From Symbiodinium natans (Eukaryota; Sar; Dinophyceae; Suessiales; Symbiodiniaceae): a stretch of DNA of 64,000 bases. The translations under genes and the position numbers were made by a program. The notes under the pieces were generated by a model, which worked only from the letters and a program-made list of their open reading frames with translations, made no database searches and was not told where the DNA came from. Shown here one piece after another: positions 1 to 10,621 of this stretch (the stretch's first letter is position 1; the number at the start of each line of letters is the position of its first letter). Where the stretch lies: positions 1,472,904 through 1,536,903 of the forward strand of contig CAJNDS010000446.1 of the NCBI GenBank assembly GCA_905221605.1, written 5' to 3'.

Positions 1-1556
1 TAGGGTTTAGGGTTTAGGCTTTAGTGTTTAGGGTTTAGGGTTTAGGGCTAGGGTCTAAGGTTCACAGAGTTTTGGGTTAGGGGTAGAGTTGCGGCAAGGT
101 CTGCCGGCTTCTGGTGCGGAGTGGCTGCCTCGTCTGCGGCGACTTGGCTTCAATGAAGGGTGCTGGGAAGCACCAGGGCCAAGTCTAGGGTTTAGAGTTT
201 AGGGTTTAGGGTTTAGGGTTTAGGGTATCTGATACTTTCAGAGGTTTTGCTTTGGTTGCCGACATGCCACGAGCCCTGCAACCTCCACACCTCAGTTTAA
301 GGTTTTGGGGTTCAGGGCTTAAGGTTTTGGATCAACTTTGTCTCACTCGTCCAGCCCTCCTACCCCTTACTCCCCAAGGATGACATCGATATCTGTGGGG
401 TCAGCAGAGCATGCACAATGTCACTTTCGATACTATTCCACCTATATGCCGGAACCTCATGAGCGACATGCATATTGAGCCGAGGGCTTAGATCACAGAA
501 GTCCACATGCAGCCCAAACATCTTCAACCGCGACGCACGCCAACGACTAAACGCCATGAACACCCTAGAAGCAGCAACTAAAACCAACTCAAACCCTAAA
601 CCCTAAGCCCTAAACCCTTGCCCCAACTCCTCAAGCCTGATAAGGCCGTTAAGTCTCGTTAGCATAGCAACGGGCGGGGCCTTCCCGCAGGGAGCTTACT
701 CTTTGGAGTGCGCCTTGAGATGATTAAAGACCTCTAAATGGCCCGAAACCCTATACTCCCCGAAAAGCCCAAAACCCCGCACCCCTCAACTCCTGAACCC
801 TAACCCCAAACCCCCCAAACCCCTCAAACCCTAAATGAAGCCCTAAACCCCAAAACCCTAAACCCCAAACCCTACATCCCAAAACCCAAAGCCCCAAAAC
901 CTCAAAGCCCGAAACCCGAAAACCTAAGCCTCAAGAAGCCCCAGAACTCGAAATCTTAAAGCCTAATCCCCAAAACCCCAAACCCTAAACCCACAACCCG
1001 ATACCCCAAGCCCTAAACCCTAAACCTCTAAATCCCTAAACCGCAAGCCCTACACCTCAAACCCTAAACCCAAAACCCAAAGCCCCAAGCCGTAAAACCT
1101 AAACCCTAGACCCCAGGGCCTAAACCCCAAACCCCCAGCCCTGAACCTTAACCCAAAACCCGTAAATCCCTATACCCGAAACCCGCAACCCCTAAACCCC
1201 TACACCCCTAGACCCTAAACTCTAAACCCTAAACCCTAAACCCCTAACCTTCAACCTCAAGACGTAAACCCTAAGCCCTAAACCCTAAGCCCTAAGCCCT
1301 AAACCCTAAACCCTGAACTCTAAGGCCTAAACCCCAAACCCTAACCCTAAACCCTAAACCCTAGACCCTAGACCCTAGACCCTAAACCCTAAACCCTAAA
1401 CCCTAAACCCTAAACCCTAAACCCTAAACCCTAAACCCTAGACCCTAAACCCTAACCCTAAACCCTAAACCCTAAACCCTAAACCCTAAACCCTAAACCC
1501 TAAACCCTAAACCCTAAACCCTAAACCCTAACCCTAAACCCTCAACCCCAAAACAG
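1..1556. repeat. Degenerate telomere-type arrays; no supported gene
   Basis: G-rich TTTAGGG copies occupy about 1-60 and 185-230. After scattered unique sequence (230-780) a long C-rich CCCTAAA block runs from about 780 to 1552, strongly degenerate at its start and almost perfect from about 1340 on. The purest part lies directly before the first exon. Orientation changes inside the block, so this is not a chromosome end. Confidence 0.85.
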
Positions 1557-1622
1557 GGGGCCCCGGAGCTGCGCAGCGCCGCACGGAGATCGACGCAGGG
1601 AGGCGACTGGTGGAAGACGGGG
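1557..1622 (+). CDS. Predicted internal exon, 22 codons, unknown protein
   Basis: Open frame GAPELRSAARRSTQGGDWWK plus two codons, following acceptor CAG|G and ending at a GT that is the first dinucleotide of a TTTAGGG array (GG|GTTTAGG). A C-rich array precedes it and a G-rich array follows. Phase 0 at both ends. Composition is protein-like and GC-rich, unlike the flanks. Family not recognised; the short length makes chance possible. Confidence 0.45.
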
Positions 1623-2067
1623 GTTTAGGGTTTAGGGTTTAGGGTCTAGGGTTTAGGGTTTAGGGTTTAGGGTTTAGGGTTTAGGGTTTAGGGTTTAGGG
1701 TTTAGGGTTTAGGGTTTAGGGTTTAGGGTTTAGGGTAGGCGCTCGATAGGCTTTGAGGGTTTCAGGTTTGAAGCAACAAAGCCTTAGGCCCTAGGCTTTG
1801 CATTTGTTACCCTGTAAGGGTCCATGTTCGTAGATCGTACTCTCATGCACATGGTCCTGAGGGGTGAATGGTTCCTAAGGTGGATTTCTTCAGCTTTTCC
1901 TGACCTAGGTCTGGAATAGATAGGTATCCTGCATCTCCACAACCAACACACTATCCTCATTGTCTTGATGAGGCAAGACCCTAAACCCGAAACCCTAAAC
2001 CCGAAACCCTAAACCCCAGACCCTAAACCCTAAACCCAGCTTATGGGCACACTCTCGATTGCCTCAG
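1623..2067. repeat. Intron-like interval with G-rich start and C-rich end
   Basis: TTTAGGG array at 1623-1735, unique sequence 1736-1977, then degenerate CCCTAAA/CCCGAAA copies at 1978-2037 and acceptor CTCAG at 2063-2067. The two ends are reverse-complementary in sequence type. No gene seen inside. Confidence 0.7.
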
Positions 2068-2131
2068 CCCTTCTCACGGAGAATTGGGCTACTCGCCTTG
2101 ACCCTGTCCAAGGCAGAGGCCGCAGACTGCG
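2068..2131 (+). CDS. Predicted internal exon, ~21 codons
   Basis: Follows CTCAG and encodes LLTENWATRLDPVQGRGRRL with no stop. It ends at CTGCG|GTGTAGGG, the donor lying at the edge of a drifted telomere repeat. A C-rich array sits upstream and a G-rich array downstream. Unknown family. Confidence 0.45.
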
Positions 2132-2824
2132 GTGTAGGGTTTAGGGTTTAGGGTTTTAGGGTTTTAGGGTTAAAAGGTTTTTGGTTTAGGGCTTCTAGGG
2201 TTTTAGCTTTCTAGGGTTGTAGCGTTTTAGGTTTTTAGGGTTTTCAAGTTTTTGTGTTTTAGGGTTTTAGGGTTCAGGGTTTAGGCTCGACACGAGTGGG
2301 TCACTGCGCACGCAGAGCCGCGCTGAGGCATCTAAGCCTAAACCCTAAACCCTAAACCCCGTCAGTGCATGCCAGAGCGGTGGGGCGGCACTCTACATCG
2401 ACCAAGGCATTCAGGCTCGTACCCCTAAGGTTGTACCCCTAAAGGCCCTCAAATGCTCCTAGTATGGCCCGACTATTCCCTTAGGGATCCTGAATAAGGG
2501 CACAACCTTAAGGGTCCATTCTAGAAGCCCTAGAATCGATGACGGTGCCACATGCAGCACAGATGCATGGGCATAGATCGCAGCCCTGCCATAACCCTAA
2601 ACCCTAAACCCTAAACCCTAAACCCTAAACCCTAAACCCTAAACCCTAAACCCTAAACCCTAAACCCAACTCAGGACTGCAAGTTGGGGTGGTTTAGGGA
2701 CTTTTCCGCCTTTTTTGTTTTAGGTTCCCTTTCCCTTAAAGAGTAGCCAACCACAAAAAGTGTGCCCGTCTTCTACTCTGGTTACTGGGCTGCCAAGGGG
2801 GTTTAGGGTTTTGGGTCTTGGGTT

Positions 2825-2917
2825 TGGGTTTAGGCCTTTAGGCCTTTAGGCCTTTAGGCCTTTAGGCCTTTAGGCCTTTAGGCCTTTAGGCCTTTAGGCC
2901 TTTAGGCCTTTAGGCCT
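2825..2917. repeat. TTTAGGCC octamer tandem array
   Basis: About ten to eleven near-perfect copies of an 8-bp unit that differs from the telomere heptamer by two bases. The unit is partly palindromic (GGCCTTTAGGCC) and the array runs straight into CCCTAAA copies, so it sits exactly at a G-to-C orientation switch. Confidence 0.95.
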
Positions 2918-4405
2918 AAACCCTAAACCATAAACCCTAAACCCTAATTAAGCCATTAGGCTTTGGGGCTTAGGGTTTTTGAGAGCTTGGAAGCTGAAAG
3001 GCTTGGCTGGTCCTCGGGACCTGGGGCTCAGGGTTTGAGCGTTTAGGATTGGGGGGCTAGGGATCTTGAGAAGCATTGCCCGTTATAAGCCTGAACCCCT
3101 AAACCTAAGGTCTTGCAGCTTCCTAAACCCTAAACCCTAAACCCTAAACCCTACACCCTAAACCCTAAACCCTAAACCCTAAACCCTATGTGGGCCTTCA
3201 AGTAGGCCACTCTCGGGCTGCCGCGGTACATGCCGCGATCGACTCCACGTGCCACTGCGACGCTCGGTGGAGATGTAGGCTTTGTGGTGCTTTACTGCAA
3301 CTTTAGATCCTTAGCCTTTTTGGGTTTATTGGGTTTCTTAAGAAGGCAGCTAAAACTTAAATCCATAGCTACCCTCCTAAGTGCAGCCAAGATGTAGGTA
3401 TTTGCGTCCCAAACAAGTATTGTTTCAAAAGCAACGACTTTTCTTGGTCAATTCAATATTCAGTGGTTCGTTTGTCATGCATTGAAAATTTTAGTTCGCC
3501 TGAAGTATGAAGGAGTCTTTGAAAATATATGCTTTAGAACAAAAAATTGCAAGAAATACACACTGAAAAATCGCAACATTCCAAGCAAAAAGAGAGAGAT
3601 AAAATAATCACAACACAGAACACATGTCACATGTAGGATGTACACCACTTAGTTCATTAAGGATCACATTGCAATTGATCAGGTAGGGTTTAGGGTTCAG
3701 GGTTCAGGGTTTTATAGGGTTTTAGGGTTTTAGGGTTTTAGGGTTTTAGAGTTTTCGGGTTTTCGGGTTTTCGGGTTTTAGGGTTTTAGGGTTTTAGGGT
3801 TTTAGGGTTTTAGGGTTTAGGGGTTTTTTCGGGGTTTAGGGTTTTGATTTTTGTGGGCTTCTGCATGTTTTCGTACTTTTTTGCTGTGGGCTTGTTGGGT
3901 TCTAGGGCTTCAGAGCTTTTCGGGGTTTTTGTTGGTTCAATTTGGGTCTTTTGGTGTTTAGGCCTTCAGGGCTCTTAGGATTTTAGGTTCCTTGGGGGCT
4001 CTATGGGCAGAGGTGTTGAAGGTAAACCCTAAACCCTAAACCCTAAACCCTAAACCCTCAACCCTAAACCCTAAACCCTAAACCCTAAACCCTGAACCGC
4101 TTATAGGGATAGAGATCCTTGAAGCCTACCCCAAGCCCCAAACTCTGAACTCTGAGCCGCTAAATCCCCAAGCCCTCAGCCCTGCCCTAACCCCTTGCTC
4201 CGATCCCACCCTAAACCCTAAACCCTAAACCCTAAACCCTAAACCCTAAACCCTAAACCCTAAACCCTAAACCCTAAACCCTAAACCCCTAACCCTAAAC
4301 CCTAAACCGCAAGGTTTAGTTCTGATGGTTTTCGGTAGTGCTGTAGCCGGGGCGGATGGAGCTTCGTGGTTGAATGGCTGGGCTGATAGGGCTGCTGGTG
4401 GAAGA

Positions 4406-4546
4406 CTCGTACCCCTAAGGTTGTACCCCTAAAGGGGTCCCGTCAACATATTCCTAATATGGCCTTTAATTTTCCTTCTAAAGTCTTTAAACGGGGTCCC
4501 CAAAACCGAAGGGCACAACCTTAAGGGTCCAAGGTGCAACCCCTAG
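4406..4546. mobile_element. MITE-like family H copy
   Basis: Starts with ACCCCTAAGGTTGTACCCC and ends with an inverted relative, GGGCACAACCTTAAGGGTCC. A second copy lies at 2406-2526 with the same ends but a different interior. No coding capacity. The exon at 4552 begins within about 6 bp of its right end. Confidence 0.6.
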
Positions 4547-4551
4547 AAAAG

Positions 4552-4596
4552 ATGTCTGCTTCAAGCCCACTGGCCTGCTACCGGAGCTGAAGAAAG
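4552..4596 (+). CDS. Predicted short exon, 15 codons
   Basis: Frame CFKPTGLLPELKK after acceptor AAAAG, ending AAAG|GTTTAGGG so that the donor is supplied by the G-rich array. Upstream is a family H MITE rather than a C-rich array. Family unknown; very short. Confidence 0.35.
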
Positions 4597-5276
4597 GTTT
4601 AGGGTTTAGGGTTTAGGGTTCAGGGTTTAGGGGCCATGCCCTAAAGCCCTGAAGCCCTACAAGTACGGGCCAGGCCCCCTTGCTGTACTAGCTTCAGTTA
4701 GGGGAGTTATAGCCAAAACAGTAAGACTGATAACCCAATTTAGGGTTCTTATAACCCTTACTAGGGGGGGGGGGGGGGGGCTACATTCCTGTAAGCCCTA
4801 ACCCTTGCAAGCACGAATGCCCAAATGCGTCAAGGAAAATGTTCCCAAGCAAAGCCAACCAGTCTGCATTTCCCAGAGAATGACAGGAAGCCCCATGAGA
4901 AGACGACGGTTCTTCATGTACAAAATGGTCACTCCTCTAAAACGTGGCCCTTTTGGGGGGTCCCTATGATCAGGCGGCCCGAATGATTTAGGGGTACCTA
5001 AAGGGGGACCATAATTAGCTAGGATGCACAGCAGTAGTACCCTTATTCCCTTTTTTGGGGGTTTAGGTTCCCTTATAAACCCCTTTAAGCAAAAAAGGGC
5101 ACCCTTTTTAAGCCTAGGTTACCGGGCAGCCTAGTGTTCCCATAAAAATGAGCAACCCCAAAAAGGGTACCCTTATTCTAAGATGGTTACTCGGCTACCA
5201 AGCTAAAGGGGGACCAGAATTGATACTGGCCCCTAAACCCTAAACCCTAATCCCTTTAAGAGCACTGACGTCAAGG
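4597..5276. repeat. MITE-rich interval (families D, B and C) with short arrays
   Basis: G array 4597-4632; family D copy about 4652-4786 ending in a 16-17-nt G run; unique 4787-5010; family B copy about 5017-5129; partial family C about 5131-5204; C array 5233-5252. No gene recognised. Confidence 0.65.
5017..5129. mobile_element. MITE-like family B copy
   Basis: About 113 bp. Imperfect inverted ends related to CTAGGATGCCCAGTA and, on the other strand, GCTGCCCAGTAACCTAGG, with an interior that is itself a loose palindrome (GTTTAGGTTCCC...AAGCAAAAAAGGGC). Other copies: 8729-8841, 14852-14936 (5' truncated), 46575-46696. Confidence 0.65.
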
Positions 5277-5361
5277 CCCTTAGCCCCGAAGCTTCCAACG
5301 CACGCCATGGCGGGCGGGTACGCAGCTACGGCGGGTGCCAAGTTCAGGAGGCGCTCCGAGG
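5277..5361 (+). CDS. Predicted internal exon, 28 codons
   Basis: After TCAAG|G the frame ALSPEASNARHGGRVRSYGG continues to a GT at 5362-5363 that leads into G-rich repeats. C array upstream, G array downstream. Unknown family. Confidence 0.4.
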
Positions 5362-6224
5362 GTTTTGGGTTTAGGGTTTAGGCTTTAGGGTTTAGGGTTA
5401 GTTCCATGCGCCCTTAGTATATAGTCCCTTACCTCCCTTCAAGGGTTCTGATGTATGGGGTATGGGCGCTTCGTTTGTATAGGGTATATACGGGGTAGCC
5501 TTCCAAGGGCCCATACTCAGGGACCATGAAACTACCCTAAACCCTAAACTCTAAACGCTAAACCCTAACCCCAAACCCTAAACCCTAAGACTACCCTTGG
5601 AGGCTCAGTGGTGAGCCGATTCCCTGCAGCATCCCCGCCAGGTGCACAGCACCTGTGCCCGTCGTTGTAGTTCCATTTTGTTTGGATTAAAGGGTTTAGG
5701 GTTTAGGGTTTAGGGTTTAGGGTTTAGGGTTTAGGGTTTAGGGTTTAGGGTTTAGGGTTTAGGGTGTAGGGTTTAGGGTTTATTAACAATCTTGAGCTTT
5801 GTTTTGGGTGTCGTTGTATTAAACAAAAGGTCAACCGGTTCATTCGCTGGGTTTTGGAGAAGTAAGGTAAACCAAGCGAGGCCCATACTGGCCAAGTGCG
5901 TGGGTGGCTTGCATGTGGCCGAGTACCGCCTTTCATCGTTTCTTCGAGCTGGGGGCGATTGGAGCCCTACAGAACCCCGAAGCACTGATGCCCCTAAAGC
6001 CCTGCAAGTTGCAAGTAGGGGCCCCCTAGTTCTAAATAGAGTTATGAGGGCCCTAGATTGGGTTGCAGATAAAAGTCTTACTAGATAGGTGAGAATTCTC
6101 CTAGCCAACGGGTAGTATGGTAAGAGGGCCCCTAAACCTCTACACCCTAAACCCTAAACCCTAAACCTTAAACCCTAAACCCTGAACCCTGAACCCTAAA
6201 CCCTAAACCCTAACTCAAAAAGAG
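5362..6224. repeat. Arrays and MITEs (families F and D)
   Basis: G array 5363-5400; family F element about 5398-5536; C array 5534-5590; G array 5690-5780 (pure heptamers); unique sequence 5780-6009; family D copy about 6010-6130; C array 6140-6212. Short open frames on both strands at 5745-6108 look accidental. Confidence 0.7.
5398..5536. mobile_element. MITE-like family F copy
   Basis: About 139 bp with inverted ends around TTAGTTCCATG and CATGAAACTACC, and internal inverted CCCTTAGTAT / GGGCCCATACTC. Further copies at about 18134-18235 and 52899-53040. No coding capacity. Confidence 0.55.
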
Positions 6225-6300
6225 GTGGCGGATCCTTGCGGCTCATTTCCGAGTCAGGCCGCTTTTTGGAGGGCCACGATGAGATTCCGGAGGAAGGCGG
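6225..6300 (+). CDS. Predicted internal exon with a GC donor
   Basis: Follows AGAG|G and encodes VADPCGSFPSQAAFWRATMR and five more codons. The frame ends at GGCGG|GCTTAGGG, a GC donor formed by a mutated telomere repeat; GC donors are common in dinoflagellates. C array upstream, G array downstream. Unknown function. Confidence 0.5.
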
Positions 6301-6911
6301 GCTTAGGGTTTAGGGTTAAGGGTTTAGGGTTTAGGGTTTAGGGTTTAGGGTTTAGGGTTTAGGGTTTAGGGTTTAGGGTTTAGGGTTTAGGGCTTGTGCA
6401 TTGCTAACGAAATTTTCTTGTACGTAGGGTTTAGGGCCACGGTTGTAAAAACAACCTCCTCAGAATTTTTTATTTAGGGCTTATATACAAGTAAGGGCCC
6501 CATTAATATACTAACTTTAATTAAGGAGTTACAACCTAAATAGGAAGACTTATAACCCAATTTCGGGGCTTTATAACCCTACACATAACTAGGGGGGCCC
6601 TACTTGTAGGCCCAGGGTTGAAAAGCCTGCCCACAGCCTCTGAAGTTTGTAGCGTAAGAGGTTGAGAACAGGTGGGAGGTGCACGGAGGCTGGAGCCAAT
6701 CCACGTCATGTGTGTAAAAAGGGAGCTTCGCTGAGCTTCGGGGCACAAGGGGTTTGCTGCAGAGTAGCTCGAAAGCGTGTCGCTAGGCGACCCCTCCGTG
6801 TTTTGGGGCGGGCGGGGGTTGAGGGTTACGAAGGGCCAAGTTTTGCTGACCCATGTACCCCAGACCCGAAACCCTAAACCCTAAACCCCAAACCCACATT
6901 GTGTCGCACAG
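6301..6911. repeat. G array, family D MITE and unique sequence
   Basis: Near-perfect TTTAGGG at 6301-6392, family D element at about 6488-6613, about 240 bp of unique GC-rich sequence, then a short C array 6866-6895. The open frame at 6662-6877 lacks splice-site support and was not called. Confidence 0.65.
6488..6613. mobile_element. MITE-like family D copy
   Basis: Ends CAAGTAAGGGCCCC and GGGGGGCCCTACTTG are inverted. The interior keeps TTATAACCCAATTT and ACTTATAA elements shared by the other copies: 4652-4786, 6010-6130, 19017-19147, 20212-20470 (nested), 62082-62222, and a 5' fragment at 59538-59570. Confidence 0.7.
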
Positions 6912-6998
6912 GCAACGTGCAGGTGCAGGTGGCAAGCATCGCTCCAGGAGCCTGGTTTACCCTGTACAGCAGCGCCTTCGCAGGATTTGACGAGGCGG
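6912..6998 (+). CDS. Predicted internal exon, 29 codons
   Basis: After CACAG|G the frame NVQVQVASIAPGAWFTLYSS AFAGFDEA is open and strikingly protein-like. It ends GCGG|GTTTAGGG, so the donor is the first base pair of a G-rich array. A C-rich array lies 17 bp upstream. Function unknown. One of the clearest array-flanked exons. Confidence 0.6.
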
Positions 6999-7560
6999 GT
7001 TTAGGGAGGTGGGTTTAGGGTTTAGGGTTTAGGGTTTGGGGTTTAGGGTTTGGGGTTGGGGGTTTGGGGTTTGGGGTTTGGGGTTTAGGGTTTAGGGTTT
7101 GGGGTTTAGGGAGCAAGAGTCAACATCAGGCCCAGATAGGTGCGAAAGCCCCGAAGCCCTTAAACCCCTAAGCCTCTGAACTCTCAACCCAAAGCCCAAA
7201 CCCACTAAGCCCTCACAGCAACCAAGGCCTGCAAATTGTTGTGACGCCTAAGCTTCGATCAAAAAGCAGTGCCAACCACCCTCACACCTGATAACCCTAA
7301 ACCCTAAACCCTAAACCCTAAACCCCTAAACCCTAAACCCTAAACACCTGAAGCATCTTCAACCTGGAAGCCCTAAACCCTTAAACCGTACTTGCACCTA
7401 TACACCCCGCAGAAGAAGCTTAAAGGGTACCTTAAAGCTTAAGATGCGGGTATCTTAAACGGGCACTTGCGCAAGGCCTCTAACCCCTCCACCCTAAACC
7501 CTAAACCCTAATTCCTAAACCCTAATAAACCCTAAACCCTAAACCCTAGACGATGCTCAG
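6999..7560. repeat. Intron-like interval, G-rich start and C-rich end
   Basis: G-rich array with GGGGTTT drift 6999-7112, unique 7113-7290, C arrays 7291-7345 and 7490-7550, acceptor GCTCAG at 7555-7560. No gene seen. Confidence 0.65.
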
Positions 7561-7622
7561 CTTGTGATGGTGGCTCCCATGAAAGGTGGCTCTCCGCGAA
7601 GCTCTAACCCAGGCTTGGCCGG
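7561..7622 (+). CDS. Predicted exon, 20 codons
   Basis: LVMVAPMKGGSPRSSNPGLA between acceptor CTCAG|C and donor CGG|GTGATG. C array directly upstream, G array 50 bp downstream. If the donor is not used, the frame stops one codon later. Unknown family. Confidence 0.4.
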
Positions 7623-8537
7623 GTGATGGCCCAGAAGGCGACGACAGCTGCTTTGGGGACCAAATGAACAGGGTTGGGGTTTGGGGTCTGGGGTTTAGGG
7701 TTTAGGGTTTAGGGAAAAAGCTTCCTTTTTTTATTGGTGAGTGTATATACTGGGTGTCCTGTTGGGGACACAAGGAAGATGAACCCCACTTCAAATGAAC
7801 CCGAAAAGGGCCCAAATTGTATGACAAGGTTTTCCTGGCACCAGGGGCATGTTAGTTTGAAATGACTCGACAGGGCAGGGAGATTTCTGGGCCGAGCCGG
7901 TTTAATGGGGTGTCTGGGTAGCATGGTTTAGTTTAGGGTTTAAGTTTAGAGCTTAGGGGTTAGGGCTTAGGGCTTAGGTCTTCGGGTATAGGGGTTAGGG
8001 TTTAGGGTTTAGGGTCGAGCTTTTAGGGTTTAGGGCGGGCCGAAACCCGACTAATGGCTGGGCTGGGCATCCATGAATCACGCATTGGGCATTGCCCAAC
8101 AGAGGCGAGACTGCGTGCTAGTTCGGTCCAAGGGTTCAAGGGTGTAGGGTAAGGTTTAAGGGGTTTAGGGTTTAGGGTTTAGGGTTTAGGGTTTAGGGTT
8201 TAGGGTTTAGGGTTTAGGGTTTGGATCTGCATGGATGCGGGTTTTTGGGGTGTGGGCTGCTGGTGGCTACTCAAATCCCGCATTGAGGCGACTACGAAGA
8301 CGTTTCTCGAGTTCGACCAGAGGCACGAAATTGCGAGAACACATGTTCTTTGCTCTACCCGCCCAAAACGGCCGAAACCTTTTAGAAAAAGGGCCTTTGG
8401 GCCCAAAAACCTCAGAGTAAGAACCTTTTAAAAAGGGCCTTTTTTGGCCCAAAAACCTCAGAATAAGAACCTTTTAAAAAGGGAATTTGGGCCCAAAAAC
8501 CTCAGAATCAGAGGTCCTTGAAGCCTTAGGGGATAAG
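7623..8537. repeat. G-rich arrays and a 51-bp tandem triplication
   Basis: G arrays 7672-7715, 7925-8035 (degenerate) and 8150-8222. At 8376-8512 a ~51-bp unit is repeated three times, each with AAACCTTTTA, a GGGCC block and CCCAAAAACCTCAGA. Open frames on both strands there are repeat artefacts. Confidence 0.7.
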
Positions 8538-8584
8538 CATGGTGGCTACCACGTTGTCTCCCGAGCCAAGCCATTGGAAATTTT
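8538..8584 (+). CDS. Predicted short exon, 15 codons
   Basis: HGGYHVVSRAKPLEI after ATAAG, ending at TTTT|GTTTTTC. A G array starts within 10 bp. Protein-like but short; family unknown. Confidence 0.4.
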
Positions 8585-8873
8585 GTTTTTCAGGGTTTAG
8601 GGTTTAGGGTAATATTTGTCATTTGAGGTTCTATGGGGAGTATAGGCCCTGCAAATCCTAAGACCCTAAGCCCTCCATCCCAGCTTCTCTACATTGTTGT
8701 CCTTCTTGGGAGGGGGTACCCTAACTAGGATGCCCAGTAGTACCCCCTTATTCCCTTTTTGGGGCGTTTAGGTTCCCTTATCAACCCCTTGAAGCAAAAA
8801 CAAAAAGGCACCCTTTTTTAGCCTAGGTTACTGGGCAGCCAAAGCGCCAAGGCCCAAACCTTCGGCTCCCCAG
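8585..8873. repeat. Short G array plus family B MITE
   Basis: G array about 8592-8612, unique 8613-8728, family B copy 8729-8841, then acceptor CCCAG at 8869-8873. Confidence 0.65.
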
Positions 8874-8910
8874 GGTTTCAGCAGGTGTGGCTTGAGGCTT
8901 GTGAGGCACG
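8874..8910 (+). CDS. Predicted short exon, 12 codons
   Basis: FQQVWLEACEA, bounded by CCCCAG|G and a strong GTGAGG donor. The next G array starts at about 8936. Unknown family. Confidence 0.4.
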
Positions 8911-9610
8911 GTGAGGGCCGAAGCCCAGTACTTAGGGCTTAGGGTTTAGGGTTTAGGGTTTAGGGTTTAGGGTTTAGGGTTTAGGGTTTAGGGTGTCGGG
9001 TTTAGGGCTCAGGTTTTCTGAGGGTTGGGAGTCTTTTGGGTTCAGGGTGCAGGATTATTTGGGTTCAGGGTTCATGCCGGGTCTAGAAGGCTCGCAGGGT
9101 TTCTCGGGTTTAGGGTGGATCTGTAAGGGGGTCTACGAAAGTCGGGGACTAAAGTGACTAAAATAGACCCCTCAATCGTAGGATTCCCTGATAAGAAGGG
9201 CCCCAATATACCCTAAACCCTAAACCCTAAACCCTAAACCCTAAACCCTAAACCCTAAACCCTAAACCCTAAACCCTAAACCCTAATTTTAGAACCCATA
9301 TTCTGGGCTCTGCCCTTCGGCCTCGGACATCGAACCTTCACAGGTTCACCTACTCACCCATCTATACTACCCCCAAAGTTCCCCCGCCATAATGACGGCT
9401 GCTTATTTACGGGGGAAACCTAGGGGGGGGGGGGGGGGTAGGTTTAGGGTTTAGGGTTTTAGGGTTTAGGGTTTAGGGTCTAGGGTCTAGGGTTTAGGGT
9501 TTAGGGTTTAGGGTTTAGGGTAGAGGGGGGTAGTAGGGGAACCCATGAGACCTGGACCTCAGGTACGGGACTGGCAAGATCAGTGCCAGCAGGCCGGTGG
9601 TGGAGGGAAC

Positions 9611-9733
9611 CCTAAACCCTGCAAACCCTGCAAACCCTGCAAACCCTGCAAACCCTGCAAACCCTGCAAACCCTGCAAACCCTGCACCCTGCAAACCCTG
9701 CAAACCCTGCAAACCCTGCAAACCCTGCAACCC
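9611..9733. repeat. AAACCCTGC 9-bp tandem array
   Basis: About thirteen copies of a 9-bp unit derived from CCCTAAA by replacement of TAAA with TGCAAA. Because 9 is a multiple of 3, it creates an apparent Lys-Pro-Cys repeat frame, which I treat as an artefact. Confidence 0.95.
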
Positions 9734-9861
9734 CTGGCCCTGAACGCTATTGAGGTGAACGCTTCAAGTCTACATTGTGGGCTGCTGTTAGGGTTTAAGG
9801 TTTAGTTTTGAGGGTTTAGGGTTTGGGATTGGGGGCTTTGCTTCTGACAACTGCCTCCACG

Positions 9862-9894
<33 letters not shown>
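9862..9894. repeat. 33-nt poly-C run
   Basis: Uninterrupted C homopolymer, G-quadruplex/i-motif capable. It lies between unique sequence and C-rich drift arrays. Assembly length may be unreliable. Confidence 0.9.
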
Positions 9895-9895
<1 letters not shown>

Positions 9896-10543
9896 ACCCC
9901 ACCCCTCTCGGACGCCCCGGGGAAACCCTAAACCCCAAACCCCAAACCCTAAACCTTAAACCCTGAACCCTAAACCCTAAACCCTAAACCCCAAACCCCA
10001 AACCCTAAACCCTAAACCCTAACCTAAACCCTAACCCCAAGCCCCAAACCCCAAACCCCAAACCCCAAACCCCAGACCCCAGACCCCAGACCCCAGACCC
10101 CAGACCCCAGACCCCAGACCCCAGACCCCAAACCCAACCCCAGACCCTAACCGGGCTTCCAAGTAGACCTCAGGTCCTCCGCCAGGCAGTGATCCAAAGC
10201 GCAGGCGAGTGGGCGGACTTCTGGACTTTCGGGCAAAGTGCCGACTCCTATGGTGATTCGCATCTGGGTAGAGTTTATGGTTCAGGGTTTAGGGGTTTAA
10301 GGTTTAGGGTTTAGGGTTTAGTTTAGGGTTAGGGTAGGTTGTGGTTTTCCTCTTTCTGTGGGTTTCAGTGGATCGGTATTTTTGCAACATTTCATCTTTT
10401 CCCTGTTGGTGGCCTTTCAGAGGATCTGACTTAGCAGCATCTCAGAGGTTTTTTGAGGGGCTGCCCTAAACCCTCAACCCTCAACCCTAAACCCTAAACC
10501 CTAAACCCCTACACCCTAAACCTTAAACCCTAAACCCTGTCAG

Positions 10544-10621
10544 GTATGTCCGCCCGCCATACCGCACCATGCCCCCCAGCGTGGACTTGATGGTCAATGA
10601 CGTGAAGAGGTGTTGGTTCCG
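10544..10621 (+). CDS. Predicted internal exon, 26 codons
   Basis: Acceptor GTCAG|G, frame YVRPPYRTMPPSVDLMVNDV KRCWF, donor TTCCG|GTTTAGGG supplied by a pure G-rich array. A C-rich array ends 5 bp upstream. Strongly protein-like (Tyr, Trp, Met, Val rich). Family not recognised. With its downstream neighbour at 11046 it defines a complete telomere-ended intron. Confidence 0.65.

Larger units (their letters stand above)
2132..4551. repeat. Mixed repeat block: arrays of both orientations, octamer array, MITEs, AT-rich unique island
   Basis: G-rich arrays at 2132-2160 and drifting to 2285; C-rich 2336-2357, 2592-2668, 3125-3188, 4023-4096 and 4210-4312; TTTAGGCC octamers 2825-2917; TTTTAGGG octamers 3709-3825. 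MITE family H copies lie at about 2406-2526 and 4406-4546, family C at 2699-2802. A 380-bp AT-rich unique island spans about 3290-3680. Weak exon candidates (2384-2412, 3211-3266, 4340-4400) are open but too short to list separately. Confidence 0.75.
8911..10543. repeat. Long repeat block: arrays, 9-mer array, 33-nt C run
   Basis: G array 8936-8997; family G MITE about 9130-9212; C array 9213-9287; 16-nt G run about 9424-9439; G arrays 9440-9525; AAACCCTGC 9-mers 9611-9733; poly-C 9862-9894; C-rich drift arrays 9924-10140 including CCCCAGA heptamers at 10068-10127; unique 10141-10270; G array 10280-10330; C arrays 10460-10540. No gene supported. Confidence 0.75.

Noticed and set aside
1-1556. 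A true chromosome end
   Set aside because: Arrays are short, degenerate, switch orientation and continue throughout the 64 kb; the right end of the window shows the same pattern.
5773-6108. Minus-strand 111-residue frame and overlapping + frame
   Set aside because: Both strands are open over MITE and unique sequence; neither has convincing splice sites or composition.
9545-9805. Lys-Pro-Cys repeat protein and its minus-strand Gly-Phe-Ala counterpart
   Set aside because: Produced by the 9-bp repeat, whose period is a multiple of three; both strands stay open through it.
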